Shown: piece after piece, positions 10,251 to 17,914 of the stretch | How positions within the stretch are numbered: position 1 is the first letter of the stretch | Layout of the letters: each line of letters begins with the position of its first letter | Source: Leptotrichia sp. oral taxon 218 | GTDB taxonomy: Bacteria; Fusobacteriota; Fusobacteriia; Fusobacteriales; Leptotrichiaceae | NCBI RefSeq assembly: GCF_018128225.1 | Contig: NZ_CP072377.1 | Location: 558,001-622,000, forward strand | Reading direction: 5' to 3' | Length of the DNA: 64,000 bases | Made by a program: the position numbers and the translations under genes | Notes under the pieces: generated by a model | Seen by the model: the letters and a program-made list of their open reading frames with translations, nothing else | Told to the model about the DNA's origin: nothing | The model's database searches: none

Positions 10251-10327
10251 GGGACCGTAGCTCAACTGGTCAGAGCAACCGACTCTTAATCGGTAGGTTG
10301 TGGGTTCGATCCCCACCGGTCCCACCA
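10251..10327 (+). tRNA. tRNA-Lys (anticodon CUU)
   Basis: A full cloverleaf: acceptor GGGACCG pairs with CGGTCCC, there is a D arm with AGCTCAACTGGTCAGAGC, and the anticodon stem ACCGA/TCGGT encloses loop CTCTTAA, which places CTT at positions 34-36. The T arm GTGGG/CCCAC carries TTCGATC, and the 3' CCA is encoded. The anticodon reads AAG lysine codons, rare in this A-rich genome. Confidence 0.97.
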
Positions 10328-10351
10328 CTAAAATTTTAAAAATAGTTGATG

Positions 10352-10374
10352 AGAGTTCTTAGAGCTCTTTTTTT
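10352..10374 (+). terminator. Terminator after tRNA-Lys
   Basis: AGAGTTC (10352-10358), loop TTA, GAGCTCT (10362-10368), then seven T. It is positioned 25 bases after the tRNA. Confidence 0.85.
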
Positions 10375-10530
10375 ATTATTAATTGACAATATATTAATAA
10401 TGTGATATAACAGTTATATTAATAAAATAGCTGAGATTATTTTTAAAATTATAATATTCTTAAGTTGAAATTTATATAAAATAAAATAAAGAAAAGAAAA
10501 AAAGAAAAAGAAAAGAAAGGAAGGATTGAG

Positions 10531-11004
10531 ATGATTTTAAAAAATGATAAAACGAGAGTAGAACTAAACATTTGGAAAGAAGGACTTGTTGATGAAATCT
10601 TTTTTGATGAAAATTCGACAGTGGAAAATCTTCCAAGATTAGAAAAATTGTTAGATGTTCAAGAGTGTGATTTTTTAAGCTTATTTCAAGGAAAAATTGA
10701 AGTTGTGATTGAAGGTCATATTATTGCGATGATGAATGGAAAAGAAACAATAAAATATGATTTTAAGAAAAAATATGAATTTTCTGATCAGTATGGAAAT
10801 ATTTTTAATAAACCAAGTGATGATCAGTTAAAACTTATAGAAAAATCACAAAATATGTTTGAAAAAGCAATGATTTATATTTCAAAAGAGACCAAATGGA
10901 TTGCTGATGCATTTAAATTTTTATCAAGTTCGTTAAATATTTTGAAAGAAAAAAATGAATATAATAAGCAAGAACTTATTAATTATTTGAAAAAAAATAG
11001 ATAA
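10531..11004 (+). CDS. Hypothetical protein (157 aa)
   Basis: I do not recognise this protein. It is soluble, acidic to neutral, with no signal peptide or membrane segment. The first half alternates short hydrophobic strands (VELNIW, FLSLFQGKIEVVIEGHII), suggesting a beta-rich domain; the second half is helical and Lys/Glu-rich. AGGAAGG gives a strong ribosome site before ATG 10531. It begins an accessory stretch of unrelated small genes; the 200 bases before it, after the tRNA terminator, are AT-rich without an ORF. Confidence 0.7.
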   Translation: MILKNDKTRVELNIWKEGLVDEIFFDENSTVENLPRLEKLLDVQECDFLSLFQGKIEVVIEGHIIAMMNGKETIKYDFKKKYEFSDQYGNIFNKPSDDQLKLIEKSQNMFEKAMIYISKETKWIADAFKFLSSSLNILKEKNEYNKQELINYLKKNR

Positions 11005-11087
11005 TAAAAAAAATTAGCAATATAAACTCTTTGGAAAATTGACATTTTTTATGTTACTGACAAAAAAATATATTGTGAGGAGGAAAT

Positions 11088-11396
11088 TTGGAAAATAGAA
11101 GTCATTTCGATGGAGGGCTATTAAGTTATGTTGGATGGATTATTCTGGGAAGCCTAATAACTTCATGTACATTTGGAATTTGTTATCCTTGGGCTTTGTG
11201 CATGATTTATGGCTGGAAAATAAACCATACTGTTATAGAAGGAAGAAGACTGAAATTTAATGGAACTGCAGTAGGATTGTTTGGAAACTGGATAAAATGG
11301 TTATTATTAATAATAGTAACATTGGGAATATATGGTTTTTGGGTACAAATAAAACTGGAACAGTGGAAAGTAAAAAATACAACATTTTTAAATTAA
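11088..11396 (+). CDS. DUF898 (YjgN-like) small membrane protein
   Basis: About 102 residues beginning at a TTG preceded by GAGGAGG; no ATG fits. It has two hydrophobic segments (LLSYVGWIILGSLITSCTFG and the WIKWLLLIIVTLGIYGFWV region) separated by the characteristic ICYPWALCMIYGWKINHTVI and GRRLKFNGTAVGLFGNW motifs of the DUF898/YjgN family. The family is membrane-bound and its biochemical function is unknown. The protein is a single short copy of the repeat found in longer family members. A terminator follows immediately. Confidence 0.8.
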   Translation: MENRSHFDGGLLSYVGWIILGSLITSCTFGICYPWALCMIYGWKINHTVIEGRRLKFNGTAVGLFGNWIKWLLLIIVTLGIYGFWVQIKLEQWKVKNTTFLN

Positions 11397-11406
11397 TTTT
11401 TAATAG

Positions 11407-11430
11407 AAGGCTGATTATTTCAGTCTTTTT
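11407..11430 (+). terminator. Terminator after the DUF898 gene
   Basis: AAGGCTGA (11407-11414) pairs with TCAGTCTT (11420-11427), with one wobble, followed by TTTTT. Confidence 0.8.
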
Positions 11431-11470
11431 GTATTTATTGAATAATTTTTGACGAAGGAGAATTGTGTTT

Positions 11471-11511
11471 ATGAAAAAATTTTTTAGAATGTTAGGATTA
11501 ATTATTTTAAC
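11471..11511 (+). pseudogene. 5' fragment of an interrupted lipoprotein gene
   Basis: GAAGGAG (11454-11460) followed by ATG at 11471 encodes MKKFFRMLGLIIL, the basic and hydrophobic part of a signal peptide. It then runs into the tnpB element and stops at TAG 11519-11521. The rest of the signal peptide and the lipobox resume on the far side of the element at 12880. Joining the two pieces gives a typical lipoprotein signal ending LNSC. Confidence 0.75.
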
Positions 11512-11669
11512 AAAAAGATAGCAAGAAGTCGTAGGCTTTCTATAAGTGGGAGATGAATTGCTTTTTTTAAAAATTTGAAAAAAGGATACACTTATGATAC
11601 AATTTTTGTATAAAATATTGAAGAGAAGTCATTAAAAATAATATTCAAAATCAAAAGGAGGTGTAATTT

Positions 11670-12767
11670 ATGAAATATAATTTAGCATTCAAATACAGAA
11701 TTTATCCAAATAAGGAGCAGGAATTATTGATAAATAAGACTTTTGGATGTGTCCGTTTTGTTTACAATACGATTTTATATATTGCTAATAAAATTTATGA
11801 AGAAACTGGAAAAAATAAAATAATTACACCTGCCAGTTTGAAAAGTGAAAATCAATTTTTAAAAGAAGTAGATAGTCTGGCACTTTCAAATGCTCAATTG
11901 AATGTGAGACGATCGTTTACGAATTTTTTTCAAAAGAGAGCGAAGTTTCCAAAGTTCAAATCTAAAAAGAATAATGTTAAAAGTTATACGACAAATTGTG
12001 TGAATAATTCGATACGAATTGAGGAGAATAAATATTTGGTCTTGCCAAAATTGAAAAGAATAAAATTAAAATATCATAGAGAAATACCAAAGAATTATAG
12101 AATAAAGTCGGTAACATTGACAAACAGTAATGGAAATTACTATGTTTCTATTTTGACAGAATTTGAAAAAGAAATTCAAAAAAATTCAAGTAATGATAAA
12201 GTAATTGGACTTGATTTTTCAATGTCTGAATTATTTGTCAGCTCTGAAAACCAAAGAGCTGATTATCCAAGATATTTTAGGATATTGGAGAAAAAATTGA
12301 AAAAATTACAAAAGTCATTGTCAAGAAAAGTGAAATTTTCTAAAAATTGGTATAAGCAAAAAGCGAAAATATCAAAATTGCATGAATATATCAAAAATTG
12401 TCGAAGAGATTTTCTACATAAATTATCGAAAAAATTGTCTGAAACATATAATGCTATGGTTGTTGAAGATTTGAATATGAAAGGGATGAGCCAGGCATTA
12501 AATTTTGGTAAAAGTGTAGGAGATAATGGATGGGGAATGTTTTTGAGGATGCTTGAGTACAAGTTAATGTTTTTAGGAAAACAATTTTTGAAGATAGATA
12601 AGTGGTTTCCATCGTCGAAAACTTGTAGTAAATGTGGAAATGTTAAAGAGAAACTGGAATTATCAGAAAGAAGTTATAAATGTGAGTACTGTGGAATTGA
12701 AATTGATAGAGATTACAATGCTGCAGTGAATATAAAAAACATTGGAAAATTGATGTTGGAATATTAG
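11670..12767 (+). CDS. tnpB: TnpB RNA-guided endonuclease
   Basis: 365 residues behind AAAAGGAGGTG. It has an N-terminal helical domain with the family opening (KYRIYPNKEQE, TFGCVRFVYN) and FKSKKN. The RuvC-like catalytic set is Asp in VIGLDFSM, Glu in MVVEDLNM and Asp in DRDYNAAVNI, interrupted by a zinc ribbon CSKC...CEYC. TnpB proteins are omega-RNA-guided DNA nucleases that help retain the transposon by cutting the empty donor site. Asp in GLDFS deviates slightly from the usual GIDLG but the acid is kept, so the enzyme looks complete. It is intact, unlike the tnpB at 47.8 kb. Confidence 0.9.
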   Translation: MKYNLAFKYRIYPNKEQELLINKTFGCVRFVYNTILYIANKIYEETGKNKIITPASLKSENQFLKEVDSLALSNAQLNVRRSFTNFFQKRAKFPKFKSKKNNVKSYTTNCVNNSIRIEENKYLVLPKLKRIKLKYHREIPKNYRIKSVTLTNSNGNYYVSILTEFEKEIQKNSSNDKVIGLDFSMSELFVSSENQRADYPRYFRILEKKLKKLQKSLSRKVKFSKNWYKQKAKISKLHEYIKNCRRDFLHKLSKKLSETYNAMVVEDLNMKGMSQALNFGKSVGDNGWGMFLRMLEYKLMFLGKQFLKIDKWFPSSKTCSKCGNVKEKLELSERSYKCEYCGIEIDRDYNAAVNIKNIGKLMLEY

Positions 12768-12878
12768 GAAAATAAAGAAAACAGGGCAGGGACTGTCCGA
12801 AGAGCTTGGTAAATATATTTGGCTAGCAAAAGCAGGTACTTCCCAAGAAGCTCCCACTTCTAAAAGCGGGAGTAGTTC
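12768..12878 (+). ncRNA. Probable omega-RNA scaffold at the right end of the tnpB element
   Basis: The segment after tnpB contains AGCTTGGTAAAT (12803) and GGCTAGCA...CCCAAGAA, closely matching the right end of the second tnpB element at 48962-49035 although the tnpB genes differ. It is preceded by a short hairpin (GGAC/GTCC) in the same relative place. In this family the right end is transcribed as the omega-RNA, with the guide taken from flanking DNA. Here the guide would begin ACTGTTGTTAGGG in the lipoprotein gene. The RNA boundaries are inferred. Confidence 0.55.
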
Positions 12879-12879
12879 A

Positions 12880-13539
12880 CTGTTGTTAGGGATATTTGGA
12901 TTAAATTCTTGTGTTGCATTAGGAGTGGCAGCTGGTGTGGGATATGCAGTACCGTGGGTTGTAGCAATTTCATGTAGTGAGTTTGGAGTATGTTCTGAAC
13001 CAAAGTCTAGGACTCCAAAACAAATTGAAAGAGATGAAAAACTAAAATTGAAAAAAGAAATAGAAGAAAAAAATTATATTCAGAATACAATTTTGAGTAA
13101 AAGAAAAAATAAAGAAATTTTTGAAAATATTTCAATATTGATGCCTGAAAAACTTGAGTTTAGAAAAGTAAAAGAACCTAGAGAATATGAGTACAGTAAT
13201 GTAATCTCAGAATTATATGACAAAGAAAAGAAAAATTTATTTTTACAAAGATTGTTTATAGTTGAAAAAGATAAAAAAGATTTTGAAAAAATAATTAATG
13301 ATGGGAAAGATGAAAAATATAAAGAATATTATGAAAAAGAAAAAGCCGAATACAAATTAAGATTATTATCAACTGATGTAGAAAAAATAGGAGAAAATGC
13401 GTATAAGATTACTGAAAAACTTGAAATGTCAAATGAACCAATAGTTAAAATAACATATGTTAAAATACTAAAAGAAGGTGTCTATGTTATTGGAAATGAA
13501 AATTCAAAAGATATTTTTTTAGCATTATTTGGAAAATAA
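12880..13539 (+). pseudogene. 3' part of the interrupted lipoprotein gene
   Basis: An open frame from the element edge encodes LLLGIFGLNSC followed by VALGVAAGVGYAV. The LNSC lipobox and the preceding hydrophobic run complete the signal peptide begun at 11471. The body (about 200 residues) is Lys/Glu-rich, mostly helical, with two Cys near the start (ISCSEFGVC); I recognise no domain. An ORF can be called from TTG 12883, but it has no ribosome site, so expression probably depends on element loss. The intact ORF implies recent insertion. Confidence 0.75.
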
Positions 13540-13672
13540 AATATTGATTAATTAAAAAATTACTGAAACAAAAAAATTTTTAGACTTTTTAAACAATATT
13601 TAATTACTATTTTTTTTAATTATAAAAATATTCTAATTTTTTTCAAGTTTCTTAAAAATAAAAATAAATATA

Positions 13673-13701
13673 TTGGATAAAAATTAAAAATAAGGTATAA
13701 T
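13673..13701 (+). promoter_or_regulatory. Promoter for the gene at 13743
   Basis: TTGGAT (13673-13678), 17-base spacer, TATAAT (13696-13701), about 42 bases before the start codon. Confidence 0.55.
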
Positions 13702-13742
13702 TTTAATGAAATATAAAAATAAAAGAAAGAGAGTTGGTAGTC

Positions 13743-14930
13743 ATGAAAAAAATCAGAATACTGCTATTATTTGCTCTAGTTATGATTTTTGGTGCGAACT
13801 TATTGGCGAATGACTGGGAATTTGGGTCGGAAGGTGGGCATATTGTGCCAATGAATGTGTCGAATGTTTCGATAAAGAGTGAGAGGCTTCGTTTTAAATT
13901 GGAAAAATTTAAGTCGGAGTATGGGACGATAGACAATGAAATGGTGGTAACTGTTAGATTTGTATTCGATAGTCCTGAAGCTGGGGAGAGATATATTGGA
14001 TTTATTACGCCTGAAGGTGGGAATGAAGCATGGGACGAAAGAGATCATTTCAAGGATTTTAAGACTTCTGTCAATGGACAAAGTGTGAGTACAAAAGCGT
14101 ATAGATTGACTGATTTTGCACCGAAAGATGTAAAACAACTGGAAGAAGTTAAAAAATATTTTAAGGAATATGATGAAGAAAAGATACTAAAAGAATATGA
14201 ATATTACAAAAAGAGTTATGTTTACTATTTTAAGGCTAATTTTAAAAAGGGAGAAAATGTAGTTGAGCACAGTTATCATTATGATGGAAGTAGCGGTGTT
14301 GGAACTGTTGATTTCAACTATGTTTGGTCGACTATTTCAAAATGGAAAAATCAGAAGGTGGATGATTTTGAAGTGATTGTTGAGCCAGGAGATGCTCTTA
14401 TTGCGATGCCTGTGGTAAAAACAAAAGATGGGAAAGAAATAAAATGGCAATTGGCTGGAGAAGGAAATGTTGATTATGCTTACAAAGAAAACTATGAAAC
14501 AAATGAGCCATACAAAGTTCTTTATGCAAAATTAAAAAAAGGTTATTTATATTTTAAAACAAATAATTTCAAGCCTAAAGAAGAATTTGAATTGACAGAA
14601 ATAAAAGGTTTGAGAGTTAATTATGTATTTCCTGATAAAACGGAAAAAGGTTTTAAATTTAAAGATGATTTGACAGACGATGCCTATGCGATAAAATATT
14701 TAGATAAAGATGAAATAAAAGGTATTTCAGATGAAGAATTGAAAATAATGAGAAATTATCCTTATGCGATGGCAGGTTATGATTTTTCAGACAAAAAATT
14801 GAAAGACTATTTTTCAAAATTTTTGTGGTATGTGCCAACTGGAAAAGATGTGAAATTGGGAGAAGCTGATTATGAGTATGTTAAAGATGTGGATAAAGTT
14901 ATAAATGATAGGAAGAATGGAAGTAGATAA
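13743..14930 (+). CDS. Exported protein of unknown function (possibly DUF4424-like)
   Basis: 395 residues with a clear cleavable signal peptide (MKKIRILLLFALVMIFGANLLAN). The mature protein opens with NDWEFGSEGGHIVPMNVSNVSI, then VRFVFDSPEAGERYIGF. This alternation of Gly-rich start and a VRFVF beta strand resembles DUF4424-type periplasmic proteins, but the match is only by eye. The remainder is Tyr/Lys/Asp-rich with no catalytic motif seen. ATG 13743 is preferred; a TTG at 13734 is in frame but would only add three residues. Own promoter and terminator, so monocistronic. Confidence 0.75.
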   Translation: MKKIRILLLFALVMIFGANLLANDWEFGSEGGHIVPMNVSNVSIKSERLRFKLEKFKSEYGTIDNEMVVTVRFVFDSPEAGERYIGFITPEGGNEAWDERDHFKDFKTSVNGQSVSTKAYRLTDFAPKDVKQLEEVKKYFKEYDEEKILKEYEYYKKSYVYYFKANFKKGENVVEHSYHYDGSSGVGTVDFNYVWSTISKWKNQKVDDFEVIVEPGDALIAMPVVKTKDGKEIKWQLAGEGNVDYAYKENYETNEPYKVLYAKLKKGYLYFKTNNFKPKEEFELTEIKGLRVNYVFPDKTEKGFKFKDDLTDDAYAIKYLDKDEIKGISDEELKIMRNYPYAMAGYDFSDKKLKDYFSKFLWYVPTGKDVKLGEADYEYVKDVDKVINDRKNGSR

Positions 14931-14941
14931 TTTGAAGATAG

Positions 14942-14980
14942 AAAAAGGTTACGGGATTTTATTGTAGCCTTTTTTATTTT
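14942..14980 (+). terminator. Terminator after the exported protein gene
   Basis: AAAAAGGTTAC (14942-14952) pairs with GTAGCCTTTTT (14964-14974), with a wobble, and continues into TTTATTTTT. Confidence 0.85.
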
Positions 14981-15031
14981 TGTAAAGAATGTTATAATGT
15001 AAGGAAAATAAAGTAGGAGAAATGAAATAAA

Positions 15032-15334
15032 TTGGATATTAAAGTTAAATTGAGTAAAAAAATGAAAGAGTATATAGAGAAAATAAGGGAAAAGGCTTTG
15101 AGCGAAAATAGAACAGAATATGAGAATGCACTTTGACAAATAGTGAAAATTTAGAATATATTGATGGGGGTATTTATGTGAATAGATAAAGAACATAGTT
15201 TGAAAAATATTATTTTGATATCTCAAAAGACATTAAATACGGAATTTAAGCCTAAGATGGAAATATTTATGTTTTTTGAAAATAAATGTTGGTTAGTGGA
15301 TTGTCCACAACATTTGGTAATTGATGAGGATTGA
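15032..15334 (+). pseudogene. Decayed copy of the tandem TPR gene family
   Basis: Two remnants of the gene family that follows. From a TTG at 15032 the frame reads ...KKMKEYIEKIREKALSE.RTEYENAL then stops (TGA), matching the N-terminal helix of the intact genes (EWARYIQDEIQKN, EWIKYIQEKIRNN). From about 15203 a frame reads FKPKMEIFMFFENKCWLVDCPQH to a TGA at 15332, matching their C-terminal ends (CYLVDCPMHQKLD, CFLIDCPRHQKLD). The whole TPR middle is deleted. The stop overlaps the ORF region of the next copy. Confidence 0.75.
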
Positions 15335-15357
15335 AGAAATACGAAAGGAATAAAATT

Positions 15358-16494
15358 ATGAAACAAACACAAAAAGAATGGGCGAGATATATTCAGGATG
15401 AAATCCAAAAAAATGATAGTTACGATAATTATAAGCATGCGTTTATTGAATATAAGGATTATTTAGAGAAATATCTTTTGAAAAATCCGCGAGATGTAGA
15501 AAAGGTATGTCAATTAGCGATAGCTTATTTTACGGTGTATCAAGATGGAAAAACGAGTGTGAATGTATTAGAGGAGTTTTTGAAAAAATATTCAAAAGAT
15601 TTAAATGATGATGAGAAGGCTATTATTTATCAGGATTTGGCTGATTTATATGAAAAAGATGCTTATGATGATAAAATGTGTAAGTATTATTTGACAAAAT
15701 TAATTAAAATGGGGAAACAATCAGTGGTTGTATGGGAAGTATTGGGAGAATATTATTTAAAAAGAAAAAAATACAAAAAGGCACTTGAATGTTTTCAGGA
15801 AATGGAAAAATTTTCAGATGAGAAGGAAATAGAAGATGATTATAATTATGGGATAACGTTGTTTTATTGTGGTTATTTTGAAAAAGCGAAAGAAATGTTA
15901 TTGAGATGTTATGAAAAGGAACCTGAAAGTGCAGGAATTTTATATGCATTGGCACTGTGCTTACATTATACCAATGATAAAAAATTGGCTGAGCCAATTC
16001 TGGATAAATTGTTAGAGAAAGTGTCGTTAGAGAAATATTATTATGATGAGCAAATTTTATTTGAAGAACTTATAGACTTATATTATTTATTTGAAGAATA
16101 CGATAGGTGTGTCTTGGTTTTTGAAAAAGAGATAGATGAACTTGACTGGGAAGAACGTTTTTATTATAATATGGGTTTTTCATTTTATTTTTACAGTTTA
16201 AAAAAATTAGGAAATTTTAAGAAAGCAGAAAACAAATTGTCAGAATTGATTCAAAAACATAATAAGTATATTGAAAAAATTGAAGTTGGAGAAATTTATG
16301 ACAAAAAATACTGGAATGAAGAAGAGATTGATGAATTTATTGAAGAAGAAAAGAATGAAATAAAAAAGATTTTGGAGATATATAAAAAGATAATGAATAG
16401 TAATTATAAGCCTCAAAATACAAAAATAAATTTAGAAAAAATGTATAAAACTTGCTATTTAGTTGATTGTCCAATGCATCAGAAATTAGATTAG
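15358..16494 (+). CDS. TPR-repeat protein, tandem copy 1
   Basis: 378 residues, no signal peptide, almost entirely helical tetratricopeptide repeats (for example YYLKRKKYKKALECFQEMEKF and YGITLFYCGYFEKAKEMLLRC), followed by a Lys/Glu-rich linker and a conserved tail KTCYLVDCPMHQKLD. TPRs bind other proteins; no enzyme motif is seen, so the role is unknown. ATG 15358 is chosen behind AAAGGAA; an in-frame TTG at 15331 has no ribosome site. The next gene begins 8 bases after the stop, with its Shine-Dalgarno overlapping this stop, so the two are co-transcribed. Confidence 0.85.
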   Translation: MKQTQKEWARYIQDEIQKNDSYDNYKHAFIEYKDYLEKYLLKNPRDVEKVCQLAIAYFTVYQDGKTSVNVLEEFLKKYSKDLNDDEKAIIYQDLADLYEKDAYDDKMCKYYLTKLIKMGKQSVVVWEVLGEYYLKRKKYKKALECFQEMEKFSDEKEIEDDYNYGITLFYCGYFEKAKEMLLRCYEKEPESAGILYALALCLHYTNDKKLAEPILDKLLEKVSLEKYYYDEQILFEELIDLYYLFEEYDRCVLVFEKEIDELDWEERFYYNMGFSFYFYSLKKLGNFKKAENKLSELIQKHNKYIEKIEVGEIYDKKYWNEEEIDEFIEEEKNEIKKILEIYKKIMNSNYKPQNTKINLEKMYKTCYLVDCPMHQKLD

Positions 16495-16502
16495 GAGGAA
16501 AA

Positions 16503-17624
16503 TTGGAAAAACAAAAAAATTTAGAAAGAAAAACGATAAAAGAATGGATAAAATATATTCAAGAAAAAATTAGAAATAATAGTGATTACGATTCTGTTTA
16601 TGAAGAGTATAAAACATTTTTGGAAAATGAATTGAAAGAAAATCCCAAAAATGTGGAAGTTATTTGTCAATTAGCGGCAGTTTACAATGAATTAACTTAT
16701 CAATGGGAGGAGATTTATAAATTATTGAATGAATTTATTAAAAAATATGAAAATGAATTGACTGATGAGGAAAAATCACGGATTTATACTAATTTAGGGT
16801 ATTATTATGATGATCAGAGATATGGCAGTAAGAGAGCAATTAGAACTTTGAGAAAGGCTGTTGCATTTAATCCAAATAATTCAAAGGCTTATTATGGGCT
16901 TGGGGCGGATTATTATGGGGCAAGGAAATATGATAAGTCGGAAGAAATGTATAAAAGAGCTTGTGAATTGGAGGATAATCCAATTTATAAGTTTGAATAT
17001 GCGAATTTGCTAATGGTTAATGGAAAATATCGAGAGGCAAAAATAATTTTGGAAGAATTAATAAAAAAAGATTTTGAGTTTGGAAAAGAGGATTTTGCTA
17101 AGATAAAATATAGTTATATTGCAAATAAAATTCAATTAGGGAAATTTGAAAATATTGAGAATGAAATTAATGAATTAATGCTAGAAACAGTTAATAAAGA
17201 TGATTTTTTTGAGGAAGAATTTGCAGAGCTATATTATTTGGTGGGAAGTTATGAGAAAAGCCGAAAAATTTATTCAAAGTTTAAAATACAAGATTATCAA
17301 TTTCCAGCTTGGTGGCTGAGATTCTATTTTTATTCTCTAAAGCAGTTAAATGAAATAGAAAAATTACAAGAAAATTTTAAAATAGTTTTGAAGATTAAAG
17401 ATGAAGAAGTAGAGAGCATTAAAAATGGAGAATTTTTAACAGAATGTACGAAATCGTATAAAAAAGAAGAAATTAGGGAGATAAAAAGACAAATAAAGAA
17501 TTTGAAGGCAGAATATGAAAAAATATTGAAAACAGATTATAAACCAGAAGTGAAAATTTATCCTAAATTTTTATATGACTGTTTTTTGATTGATTGTCCA
17601 CGGCATCAGAAGTTAGATAAATAA
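16503..17624 (+). CDS. TPR-repeat protein, tandem copy 2
   Basis: 373 residues and clearly paralogous to copy 1 across the full length: same N-terminal KEWIKYIQEKI helix, TPR core (GLGADYYGARKYDKSEEMYKRA and neighbours), and the tail CFLIDCPRHQKLDK. The start is a TTG at 16503 behind AGGAGGAAAA; an in-frame ATG at 16467 lies inside copy 1 without a ribosome site. The repeated family with a shared Cys-x-x-x-Asp-Cys-Pro-x-His tail suggests lineage-specific expansion, as seen for surface-variation or immunity genes, but no partner toxin is visible here. Confidence 0.85.
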   Translation: MEKQKNLERKTIKEWIKYIQEKIRNNSDYDSVYEEYKTFLENELKENPKNVEVICQLAAVYNELTYQWEEIYKLLNEFIKKYENELTDEEKSRIYTNLGYYYDDQRYGSKRAIRTLRKAVAFNPNNSKAYYGLGADYYGARKYDKSEEMYKRACELEDNPIYKFEYANLLMVNGKYREAKIILEELIKKDFEFGKEDFAKIKYSYIANKIQLGKFENIENEINELMLETVNKDDFFEEEFAELYYLVGSYEKSRKIYSKFKIQDYQFPAWWLRFYFYSLKQLNEIEKLQENFKIVLKIKDEEVESIKNGEFLTECTKSYKKEEIREIKRQIKNLKAEYEKILKTDYKPEVKIYPKFLYDCFLIDCPRHQKLDK

Positions 17625-17753
17625 AGTTTATAATTTTTCCAAATTGATTGAAAAAATATTAAAATTTATTTGTAATTATAAAAAAAAATTAAATATTTTA
17701 AAAAATTAAAAGGAAAAGAAAGAGAGTGTGTGAGAGTGTTCAGAATTTATGGT

Positions 17754-17783
17754 ACAGGATGGTAGTTTTATCATCCTGTTTTT
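17754..17783 (+). terminator. Terminator of the TPR operon
   Basis: ACAGGATG (17754-17761) pairs perfectly with CATCCTGT (17772-17779), followed by TTTTT. It lies 130 bases after the last stop; the bases between hold no ORF. Confidence 0.85.
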
Positions 17784-17823
17784 AAATTCTTCCTTCAAAA
17801 TAAATACTTAACTGAGAATATGA

Positions 17824-17857
17824 GTGTGTAAAAACTTTTACACACCCTTATTTTATT
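17824..17857. terminator. Second hairpin between convergent genes, possible bidirectional terminator
   Basis: GTGTGTAAAA (17824-17833) is a perfect inverted repeat of TTTTACACAC (17836-17845), followed by TTATTTTATTTT on the plus strand. It lies between the convergent TPR operon and the oxidoreductase gene. Confidence 0.5.
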
Positions 17858-17914
17858 TTAAATATCAAAGTAGTTAAACTGTTGAGCACCATCACAGCAC
17901 TCAATAAAATTTTT

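Larger units (their letters stand above)
11512..12878 (+). mobile_element. IS200/IS605-superfamily tnpB-only element
   Basis: About 1.37 kb inserted in the signal-peptide region of a lipoprotein gene. The left flank ends TTTTAAC, like the TTTAA(C) targets used by IS605-type elements. The right end carries a hairpin (CTCCC 12851-12855 with GGGAG 12868-12872) and ends GTTC(A). Boundaries are fixed to within one base by requiring the host frame to rejoin (TTA ACA CTG). There is no tnpA transposase gene, no terminal inverted repeats and no target duplication, all normal for this single-strand family; lacking tnpA it would need a transposase in trans. Confidence 0.85.

Noticed and set aside
11512-11669. 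Group I intron in the first tnpB element
   Set aside because: The left end is only 158 bases and has none of the P, Q, R, S elements seen in the IStron; it is a plain tnpB element.
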